The position numbers and the translations under genes were made by a program. The notes below the pieces were generated by a model that made no database searches, was not told the DNA's origin, and was given only the letters and a program-made list of their open reading frames with translations. Of a DNA stretch of 64,000 nucleotides, positions 51,209 through 57,455 are shown in pieces (within the stretch, counting starts at the first letter, position 1; each line of letters starts with the position of its first letter). Source of the stretch: Stenotrophomonas sp. PS02289 (GTDB taxonomy: Bacteria > Pseudomonadota > Gammaproteobacteria > Xanthomonadales > Xanthomonadaceae); NCBI RefSeq assembly GCF_029960115.1, contig NZ_JASCOZ010000003.1, forward strand, positions 1-64,000, read 5' to 3'.

Positions 51209-53120
51209 CGGTTCCCGCCCCCCCGAGATCCGCATCACGTCGAGGTCGCGCGTCCGGTCCGCCATCATCGGCGACCTGTTCTGTGGTGCTGGCGGGCTGT
51301 CCAACGATGCGAAGCGTGCCATGCGCGAGCTGGGTCGCCCCGCGCGTCTGGTCGCGGTGAACCACTGGCCGGTCGCCATCGAGACGAACCGCCGGAATCA
51401 CCCGGAGGACGCCGACCGCATCCACTGCGCCGACCTGGAATCCGTCCTGCCCCTGTCCCTGGTGCCGGAAGGCTGGCTGGATCTGCTGATCGCCGCCCCT
51501 TCGTGCGTGTTCCATAGCCGTGCGCGCGGCGGCCGGCCGGTGCACGATCAGCAGCGCATGGACCCATGGCACGTGGTGCGCTGGTGCTCGGAACTGCGCG
51601 TGAAGCGCATCCTGGTCGAGAACGTGCCGGAGTTCATGGACTGGGGTCCGTGCAGCCTGCACACCGGCCGGCCAATCAAGTCCCGCCGCGGTGAGTACTT
51701 CCGTGCCTGGGTGCAGGCGCTGGAGGCCATCGGCTTCAAGGTCGACTGGAAGGTGCTCAACTGCGCCGACTATGGCGACCCGACCACTCGCCGCCGCTTC
51801 TTCCTGATCGGCCGCAGCGATGGCAAGCCGCTGACCTGGCCCGAGGCCACCCACGACCGCGCCGGCAGCACCGACCTGCTGGGCACCCGGGAGCGCTGGC
51901 GCGGTGCCCGTGAGGTCATCGACTGGTCCATGACCGGCAAGAGCATCTTCCGCCGGAAGAAGCCGCTGCGCCCGAACACGCTGAAGCGGATCAAGGCCGG
52001 CGCGGTGAAGTACAGCTGGCCGAAGCCCTACCAGGAAGCGGTGCAGGCGCTGCTGGACAGCACGGAGCCGCGTCTGGTGTTCTCCCGGGCCGAGGCCATC
52101 GAGCTGGGCCTGATCGCGGTGCAGCCGATGCTGGTCACCCTGAGCGGCACCAGCGAGCAGCACCTGCATGCGAGCGCGGCGTCGATCAATCAGCCGCTGC
52201 CTACTCTGACGGCCGGCGGCGGCCATGTCGGGCTGGTGCTGGCGACCGGCAGCGGCGGTGCCGCGCGGGACGTCGAGCAGCCTCTGCCGACGATCACCAC
52301 CGGTGGTGCTGGCAGCGAGCGCCCGGGCTGCGCACGGCCACAGCTGGTCGAGCCGATCATCGTTCCGACCTCCAACACCAGCAGCGCCGGCGTGCCGCGC
52401 TCGGCGGCAAAGCCGATCCGGACCATTACCACGGCCAAGGGCGGCGATCAGGCGGTGGCCACGCCGCTGGTGGCTCCCTACTACGGCGGCGGATCCGGCC
52501 TGACCGCATCGTCCGTCACCGAGCCGGTGCCATCGGTCACTACGAAGGCGCGGTTCGGCCTGGCTGAGCCTGTGCTGATGCGTGCCGGGCACGGTGACAG
52601 CGACGGCCGCGATCCTGGCAGCCGCGTGCTGGATGTCGACACGCCAATTCCGGCCCTGACCGGTTCCAATGAGGTAGCCATCGCGGAAGCCATCGTGATG
52701 CGCGGCAACGTTGGGCACGGCCGCACGGGCGATATGGGCCCCGCCAACGAGCCCATGCCGACGATCACCTGCAGCGAGTCGCTGGCTCTGGCCGAGCCAT
52801 GCCTAGTGCCGAACTACGGCGAGCGGGACGGACAGGCACCGCGCGTGCACGCCGTCGCCGAACCTTTGCCCACCATCACCACCGCCAACCGCTTCGACCT
52901 CGCCTCCCCGGCTGCCGAGCTGGCTGACCAGGTGGAGATCGACATCAACTACCGGATGCTGCACTGGCGCGAGCTGGCCCGGGCAACGTCCTTCGACGAC
53001 GAGGGCGAGGTCTACGACTTCGCCGGCAACGCCACCCAGATCACGAAGCAGATCGGCAACGCGGTACCGAACCGGACCGCGAAGGCGCTGGTCATGACCC
53101 TGATGCGGGAGGCAGCATGA
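51201..53120 (+). CDS. Phage C5-cytosine DNA methyltransferase, 639 aa
   Basis: Motif I is IGDLFCGAGGLSNDAKRAM. Motif IV with the catalytic Cys is AAPSCVFHSRARGG, a phage variant of PPCQ. Motif VI is ILVENVPEF, motif VIII DYGDPTTRRRFFLIG and motif X QIGNAVPNRTAKALV. Between VIII and X the target-recognition region has about seven repeats around PLPTIT (QPLPTLTAGGG, QPLPTITTGGA, EPVPSVTTKAR, TPIPALTGSNE, EPMPTITCSES, EPLPTITTANR). It would protect element DNA from host restriction. No partner nuclease is present. Confidence 0.92.
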   Translation: MADGSRPPEIRITSRSRVRSAIIGDLFCGAGGLSNDAKRAMRELGRPARLVAVNHWPVAIETNRRNHPEDADRIHCADLESVLPLSLVPEGWLDLLIAAPSCVFHSRARGGRPVHDQQRMDPWHVVRWCSELRVKRILVENVPEFMDWGPCSLHTGRPIKSRRGEYFRAWVQALEAIGFKVDWKVLNCADYGDPTTRRRFFLIGRSDGKPLTWPEATHDRAGSTDLLGTRERWRGAREVIDWSMTGKSIFRRKKPLRPNTLKRIKAGAVKYSWPKPYQEAVQALLDSTEPRLVFSRAEAIELGLIAVQPMLVTLSGTSEQHLHASAASINQPLPTLTAGGGHVGLVLATGSGGAARDVEQPLPTITTGGAGSERPGCARPQLVEPIIVPTSNTSSAGVPRSAAKPIRTITTAKGGDQAVATPLVAPYYGGGSGLTASSVTEPVPSVTTKARFGLAEPVLMRAGHGDSDGRDPGSRVLDVDTPIPALTGSNEVAIAEAIVMRGNVGHGRTGDMGPANEPMPTITCSESLALAEPCLVPNYGERDGQAPRVHAVAEPLPTITTANRFDLASPAAELADQVEIDINYRMLHWRELARATSFDDEGEVYDFAGNATQITKQIGNAVPNRTAKALVMTLMREAA

Positions 53121-53128
53121 GCCAGACG

Positions 53129-53347
53129 TCAGTTGCTCAGCGCGGATACCGCAAATCGCAGGCCTGCATCCAGAGCCGCAACCAGGGTGTCGTGTTCGCC
53201 GCAGTCCGGGTTGTTGAAGTCGGGAAGGTTGCCGGCCTCCACAAGGTGGACGTAGGCCTTGCCGCCATCCGGCTGCCACGCCTCAACGTAAATGTCCTGG
53301 CCGTAGTAGGAGCTGCTCAGGGAATCCTTTCTGATTTCGGGCTTCAT
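53129..53347 (-). CDS. Small hypothetical protein, 72 aa
   Basis: The product starts MKPEIRKDSLSSSYYGQDIY with GGAG upstream on the minus strand. It has GKAYVHLVEAGNLPDFNNPD and a helical tail (HDTLVAALDAGLRFAVSA). The residue pattern is protein-like, and better than the opposite strand. It begins just after the methyltransferase end and runs against the operon. The function is unknown. Confidence 0.55.
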   Translation of the reverse strand: MKPEIRKDSLSSSYYGQDIYVEAWQPDGGKAYVHLVEAGNLPDFNNPDCGEHDTLVAALDAGLRFAVSALSN

Positions 53348-53412
53348 GTCGGTCTCCAGAATAGTGGCCGCATGGTCGGTCCGAGCGCCCTCGGCGTCAA
53401 TACGGGGGTCGC

Positions 53413-53682
53413 ATGACGAACCCGCTCCCTAATCGGCCGAAGAACTACCACCGCGTGCGCGCCACCCGCGCCGACCATGAGGCCCAGACCCTGAAAATCG
53501 GCGGTGTGGCCGTCTACTCAATCCTGCGGGACTGGGTGAAGGGCCAGGTCACCGCCATCGAGATCGGCATGCTCACCTTCGAGGCAGCGTTCCTGTCGCA
53601 CATCCTGCTGCCGAGCGGCCGTACCGTGATTGAGCACATGCACCAGCAGAATCTGATTCCGCAGAAGGTGGATGGTGGCTGA
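53413..53682 (+). CDS. Phage protein, 89 aa
   Basis: The product (MTNPLPNRPKNYHRVRATRA...) has VYSILRDWVKGQVTAIEIGM and LTFEAAFLSHILLPSGRTVI, helical with a possible DNA-binding basic N-terminus. Related small proteins are common in prophages of this family, with unknown function. Confidence 0.65.
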   Translation: MTNPLPNRPKNYHRVRATRADHEAQTLKIGGVAVYSILRDWVKGQVTAIEIGMLTFEAAFLSHILLPSGRTVIEHMHQQNLIPQKVDGG

Positions 53683-53683
53683 C

Positions 53684-54424
53684 CTAAGCCTTCCCAGCCA
53701 TTCGCTTGCGGAGGTCAGCAAGCCGCGTCCTTGCGTTATCCGTCAGAGTCTCATCACTCGTCGCGATGATGCTCGGATGCCCTTCGTAATACCGGGCCAT
53801 TCTGTTTATCGTCTGCTCGATACTGTCGAGAAGCTGAAGGCCGAACGTTACACGCGCCTTAGCCATGTCTCTGCGCGAAGCTTCCTGTTTTGCTTGGATC
53901 TCCGAGATCGAAAGGCCAGGGTCACGATTAAAGAACTGCCACGTCGTGAGCACAGAAAGCAGCGCAAAAGCGTCCTCGTCTTCGAACCCTTGCAATCTGT
54001 CTGTACAGCTGCGCAGGAACACCAGATCGTGAAATGGTTGCTTGGCTACAAAGGACTCCAGAATCACGTGGGACGTATTGGTAAAAAGGTCGGGGTCCCA
54101 GTCAATAAGGGTGGCAACAAGCTCCCGACGCCCATAAGCGAGCTCCTTTGCGAAGGCTTGAGCAAGCTGCATTGCTGTGCGCTGATCCGCCTTGGTCCTT
54201 GCGTCCCATTCTCGCTGTTGAATGTACTCAGCCTTCGAACGCTCGGCACGGACTGCCTTATCCGCAGCCGCGCTCTGTGCTCTGGAGCTCGAGAGCGCGA
54301 CAACTACCGCAATCAGCGTGATCAGGGCGGCGATCCACCCACCTACTGCGGAAACGGCCGCCCAATCAAGACGGCACGTAGGCACGCTGGACATGCAGGG
54401 AACCATTACTTCAGCTGCGATCAT
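53684..54424 (-). CDS. Second inverted membrane/coiled-coil protein, 246 aa (moron candidate)
   Basis: The N-terminus (MIAAEVMVPCMSS) leads to one membrane segment (VGGWIAALITLIAVVVALSS). A long charged coiled coil follows (AADKAVRAERSKAEYIQQRE, WDARTKADQRTAMQLAQAFA), then a helical domain (RRDMAKARVTFGLQLLDSIE). The family is unrecognised. Like the gene at 50316 it opposes the early operon and sits between two normal phage genes. ATG 54424 is the likely start. Its 3' end abuts the gene ending at 53682. Confidence 0.65.
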   Translation of the reverse strand: MIAAEVMVPCMSSVPTCRLDWAAVSAVGGWIAALITLIAVVVALSSSRAQSAAADKAVRAERSKAEYIQQREWDARTKADQRTAMQLAQAFAKELAYGRRELVATLIDWDPDLFTNTSHVILESFVAKQPFHDLVFLRSCTDRLQGFEDEDAFALLSVLTTWQFFNRDPGLSISEIQAKQEASRRDMAKARVTFGLQLLDSIEQTINRMARYYEGHPSIIATSDETLTDNARTRLADLRKRMAGKA

Positions 54425-54474
54425 CGGACCATCTCCATATGGGGTACGGCGCGATTGTGCCACGGAGACACCCA

Positions 54475-54828
54475 GTGACCGCCAACCAGCTGGACATGTT
54501 CGATGCGCTGGCCGAGCGCCGCTGGCCGGCGGATGAAGACCATCAGATGCCCGGCCGGGGCTACCTGCGGCTGGCCAGCATCGAGCTGGCCGAAGTTCCC
54601 GGTACCGGCTGGATCTTCGCGACCACAGTAAACCTGTCCGACTATGGCTATAGGTGCTCCCTGCGGCTGAAGTGGGAGAGGACAGCAGTCGACCGAAACG
54701 AGGCGCTGGATATGGCAAAGGCCGAGGTCATCCACCGGATGGACCGGTACTGCGCCGGCCATGACGACAGCCACCACGCGAAGGCGCAGGCCCGACAGGT
54801 CTGCAAATGGGCCGAGGCCCTGCACTGA
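54475..54828 (+). CDS. Phage protein, 117 aa
   Basis: I prefer GTG 54475 (VTANQLDMFDALAERRW), as GGAG (54463-54466) sits 8 bases upstream; ATG 54439 is the other choice. The product has a beta-rich centre (GTGWIFATTVNLSDYGYRCS) and a helical end (RNEALDMAKAEVIHRMDRYC). The function is unknown. It precedes the second alpA. Confidence 0.6.
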   Translation: MTANQLDMFDALAERRWPADEDHQMPGRGYLRLASIELAEVPGTGWIFATTVNLSDYGYRCSLRLKWERTAVDRNEALDMAKAEVIHRMDRYCAGHDDSHHAKAQARQVCKWAEALH

Positions 54829-54872
54829 ACCCAATTCCCACACTGCCGCCCACCGCGGCGAAGGAGACAACC

Positions 54873-55148
54873 ATGACCACCAATGACGCCCCTCCGACCC
54901 CCAGCCGGCTGCTCAGAATGAGCCAGGTCGTCGACCGCACCGGACTGCCCAAGTCGACCGTCTATTCGCGCATTTCGGACGGATCCTTTCCCAAACAGCT
55001 GCACATCGGGTGCTCAGTTCGGTGGCTGGAATCGGAGGTTGAGGAATGGATTCAGTTGCAGGTTCGGGCCCGCGATCAGGCGCTCGAAACCGGGGGTACC
55101 GCTGGGGGTATCGGTGATGCAGGCGACCCGCCGCGCCTTGCGGCATAA
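54873..55148 (+). CDS. AlpA-family regulator, copy 2, next to attR
   Basis: The core (LLRMSQVVDRTGLPKSTVYS, RISDGSFPKQLHIGCSVRWL, ESEVEEWIQLQVRARDQ) is about two-thirds identical by eye to copy 1 at 49793. It is 91 residues long. The Gly-rich tail (ETGGTAGGIGDAG) is encoded by the paired arm-type motifs GGGGGTA(C/T)C, so coding and recombination sites overlap. Lying 25 bp from attR, it is a good candidate excisionase or recombination directionality factor. Confidence 0.88.
   Translation: MTTNDAPPTPSRLLRMSQVVDRTGLPKSTVYSRISDGSFPKQLHIGCSVRWLESEVEEWIQLQVRARDQALETGGTAGGIGDAGDPPRLAA
55092..55113 (+). promoter_or_regulatory. Integrase arm-type sites near attR
   Basis: GGGGGTACC (55092-55100) and GGGGGTATCG (55104-55113) repeat with 12-bp period, the same orientation and period as the pair at 17114-17135. 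They lie 60 bp inside attR. Confidence 0.55.
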
Positions 55149-55173
55149 GGCATCGGACAGCCCATCCAGTAGA

Positions 55174-55191
55174 GCCCACCTCCACCAACGA
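55174..55191 (+). repeat. attR: 18-bp direct repeat
   Basis: GCCCACCTCCACCAACGA is identical to 16987-17004. It keeps the 3' terminal 14 bases of ssrA as a non-functional fragment and marks the right end of the element. Confidence 0.9.
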
Positions 55192-55216
55192 CAGGTTCGA
55201 AAGAACCGACAAGAAG

Positions 55217-55248
55217 CCCGGAGTTCCGCGAGGAATTCCGGGTTTTTT
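55217..55248 (+). terminator. Terminator, probably the original ssrA terminator
   Basis: CCCGGAGTTCC (55217-55227) pairs with GGAATTCCGGG (55232-55242) and is followed by TTTTTT. Before integration it would have followed ssrA by about 20 bp. Confidence 0.8.
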
Positions 55249-55316
55249 GTTTGTGCCTATCATCGCCAGGGCTGACTGGCCATGCGGACGGTGTGCTGGT
55301 AGGACGAAGGCTGGCC

Positions 55317-56030
55317 TCACCCCTTCGTAACCACCCGCTTCTGCACAAACGCATGCTTCAGCCCCGGCATTTGCTCGACCAGCCGTTCCCCCTCCTCCTC
55401 CACCGGCATCCGCCCGCACGCGTCCACCACCAGGTGCTCCAACGCAGGGAACAGATCTGGAATTGCGGCCAGGCTGCTCATGTGGCGGCACTGATGGATG
55501 CCTAGACGACGGACGTTCGGTAGCCGCGGCAGGCCCTCCAGACTGGCGGGATTGCACCAGTTGATGTCGAGTTCTTCCAGTGTGTCTGGAAGCATCAGGC
55601 CGGCGAAGCTCGCGTGCTTGGGTGCATAGCGCCACAAGTGCAGCATATCCAGCGGCAAGGTTTCCAAACCGGTATCGCGCGGGCGGTACTCCCACACGAT
55701 CTGCCTCAGTGAAGGCAACCGCTCGAAAGCGACCGGTGGTCGTCGCTGGTGGACACCGAAGGTCTCCAACTGCTGCAGCGCGTACAGGCCGTCAATGTTC
55801 TTGAGGTGGATGTCCCAGAACCACACGTGGCGGAGTTGGGGCAGCTGGGTCAACGCATCCAGAGTGGTCTCGTTGAAACCAAACTCGGGATTGCCGAATA
55901 CGCCCGCATAGCCTTCCCGCTGCACTTCTTCGATGCAGTCGCACAGCATGGAAGACTCGAGACCGAGGCTGGTGCTGCCACGATTCAGATCGTGCGTGAG
56001 GAGAAAGCGGCCTTCTCTGGCGATGGGCAT
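55317..56030 (-). CDS. Leucine-rich-repeat-like protein, 237 aa
   Basis: The product starts MPIAREGRFLLTHDLNRGST. It contains several imperfect repeats of 22-24 residues with spaced Leu (LDALTQLPQLRHVWFWDIHL, IDGLYALQQLETFGVHQRRP, LEGLPRLPNVRRLGIHQCRH, IPDLFPALEHLVVDACGRM). There is no signal peptide. The LRR fold would serve protein binding; the partner is unknown. I chose ATG 56030. It is the first chromosomal gene right of the island. Confidence 0.7.
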   Translation of the reverse strand: MPIAREGRFLLTHDLNRGSTSLGLESSMLCDCIEEVQREGYAGVFGNPEFGFNETTLDALTQLPQLRHVWFWDIHLKNIDGLYALQQLETFGVHQRRPPVAFERLPSLRQIVWEYRPRDTGLETLPLDMLHLWRYAPKHASFAGLMLPDTLEELDINWCNPASLEGLPRLPNVRRLGIHQCRHMSSLAAIPDLFPALEHLVVDACGRMPVEEEGERLVEQMPGLKHAFVQKRVVTKG

Positions 56031-56093
56031 GGTTATGCAATCCTTTGTCCTGAGACCGATTCTAGGGCCCAACCATCACGACGCGCCAGCCAC

Positions 56094-56243
56094 GGTGGTA
56101 GCGTCGGTCGACAGACGACGGCCGATAGCGGTGATCCGCAGGGTGACGCATGATCTGTGGCGGAGAAGCGCGTCTGCGTTTCAGGGTCATGCCCTACAGC
56201 AGCGATCAGTGCCATCGGCGGTCGTCTGTCGAGCGACCCTACC
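56094..56243 (+). repeat. 150-bp repeat with terminal inverted repeats, copy 1
   Basis: The unit begins GGTGGTAGCGTCGGTCGACA and ends GTCGAGCGACCCTACC. The ends are imperfect inverted repeats of about 27 bp carrying GTAG. It looks like a non-coding, MITE-like pair of inverted REP units. Copy 2 starts 197 bp downstream. Confidence 0.8.
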
Positions 56244-56290
56244 GGGCGCATCCAATGCGGGCCCGTACGATCAGATCGTAGGGCAGCCGA

Positions 56291-56440
56291 GGTGGTAGCG
56301 TCGGTCGACAGACGACGGCCGATAGCGGTGATCCGCAGGGTGACGCATGATTTGTGGCGCAGAAGCGCGTCTGCGTTTCAGGGTCACGCCCTACAGCAGC
56401 GATCATTTTCATCGGCGGTCGTCTGTCGAGCGACCCTACC
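56291..56440 (+). repeat. 150-bp repeat with terminal inverted repeats, copy 2
   Basis: Same length and orientation as copy 1, with about six differences (for example CTGTGGCGGAG versus TTGTGGCGCAG). The two copies are separated by 47 bp. Confidence 0.8.
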
Positions 56441-56911
56441 GGAGCAGTCCACCGCCATCGGTTGCAGCCGGGTACCGGACGACGTCGCCATCCATTGCAT
56501 CAGCGTTTGGACGACGAGACCATCGCGTGCAACGGTGCGCCCGGGCACTTCGCCATCGACTCCGCGGAGCTTGGGACGATTGCGTCGCGGCAGCGCCACT
56601 TGCATCACGCGAATTTGCATCGCGTTGAAACGTCGCATTTCACACCGGATTTACCGATGACTTCGGTGTCATGAGGTGATTGCGACATGATTCGTGTTGC
56701 AGCACACCACGCGCCCAACCGTAGGCGGACAAAGGCTATTTCCATTGTGGTGCGACATCGCACACGCTGTCCGGACGGGGCGTCGAAACCCTTACATCTA
56801 AAGTGTGTGACCCGAGTCGGGAGGGTGGCTAATACAACACCCTCGATGGGGAAATACGCCCGCCGTTTTTTACTCTAGGTGTACGGTTTCGAACCTCCCG
56901 ACCCCTTGCCA
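56441..56911. other. Non-coding stretch, no gene seen
   Basis: No convincing reading frame or RNA gene is visible in these about 470 bp. It probably contains the promoter of the small genes at 56947-57200; base composition near 56830-56880 is less GC-rich. Confidence 0.4.
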
Positions 56912-56934
56912 TCCCGGCAAGGGGAATAACCGGA
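56912..56934 (+). other. Hairpin just upstream of a leader ORF
   Basis: CCCCTTGCC (56912-56920) pairs perfectly with GGCAAGGGG (56926-56934). The stem ends right at the ribosome binding site AAGGAG (56934-56939) of the 18-codon ORF, so it could affect translation or mRNA stability. Confidence 0.5.
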
Positions 56935-56946
56935 AGGAGATTCACG

Positions 56947-57003
56947 ATGCAATTGCAGTTCGCAGGCTCGTTCGAAACACCCACCTGGAGTCACACACCA
57001 TGA
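56947..57003 (+). CDS. 18-codon leader ORF
   Basis: ATG 56947 has a strong AAGGAG site 7 bases upstream and encodes MQLQFAGSFETPTWSHTP. Its TGA overlaps the ATG of the next gene (ATGA, 57000-57003). It is probably a leader that drives translation of the downstream gene, which has no good site of its own. Confidence 0.5.
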   Translation: MQLQFAGSFETPTWSHTP

Positions 57004-57200
57004 GCAAGGATGTCGTGATGCGCGTACGCGTTCCGCATGAAGAGCGCTGCAAGTTCCGCGAAGCCGCCCGGCGCTCGAAGATCCACCCCTCCAATGCGCT
57101 GAAGAAGCTGGTTCACGCCTACATTGATGTGGACGAAGAGCCGACCACGGTCGAGGTCACCGTTTCAGTTGGCCGTAGAAACCGCAGCGACCGCGCGTAA
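57000..57200 (+). CDS. Small basic protein, ribbon-helix-helix-like, 66 aa
   Basis: The product (MSKDVVMRVRVPHEERCKFR...) has a strand VVMRVRVP followed by helices EERCKFREAARRSKIHPSNA and LKKLVHAYIDV, which fits a MetJ/Arc-type DNA-binding fold. The C-terminus is an extra strand (TTVEVTVSVGRRNR). It is coupled to the leader ORF. It could be an antitoxin-like or plasmid-type regulator. It lies in the same frame as the giant ORF that follows, separated by a TAA. Confidence 0.6.
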   Translation: MSKDVVMRVRVPHEERCKFREAARRSKIHPSNALKKLVHAYIDVDEEPTTVEVTVSVGRRNRSDRA

Positions 57201-57455
57201 GCCGCGCAGCACTACCGCCGGGTAGCGTCCGGCGTCACGGGGTCGCGGCCAGCAGCGCCACCAGAATCGTCTCTGAGCGCCGCTGGCCGTACCCCTTGCC
57301 ATACGCGCTGGAAGTGCACCATTCGCGTTGGCGTGCGAAATGCGACAGACGTAGCGGCCTGCACTGCACGTACGCACAAGGCGATTCTCTGTCGAGTCAC
57401 TTTTATGAGATCGGGCTGTTGGATGCTGCGCGCCCTTTGCGCTTCCGCTTCCGTC

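Larger units (their letters stand above)
17005..55191. mobile_element. 38-kb ssrA-integrated defective prophage / genomic island
   Basis: The element is bounded by the 18-bp att repeats. It encodes a P4-type integrase next to attL and an AlpA regulator next to attR, with shared arm-type motifs inside both ends. Positions 36176-55148 are phage-type genes (terminase, primase, CI/Cro/CII-like, early genes, DNA methyltransferase). Positions 18781-36046 are metabolic, sensory and possible defence cargo. I find no portal, capsid, tail or lysis genes, so it cannot make its own particle and may be a decayed prophage or a satellite. Several cargo genes are broken (21 kb, 22 kb, 25 kb, 33 kb), which suggests age or low selection. 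Confidence 0.88.

Noticed and set aside
53120-53416. Plus-strand frame of 99 codons after the methyltransferase
   Set aside because: The minus-strand frame (53129-53347) has a better start site and a more protein-like sequence, so the plus frame is its shadow.
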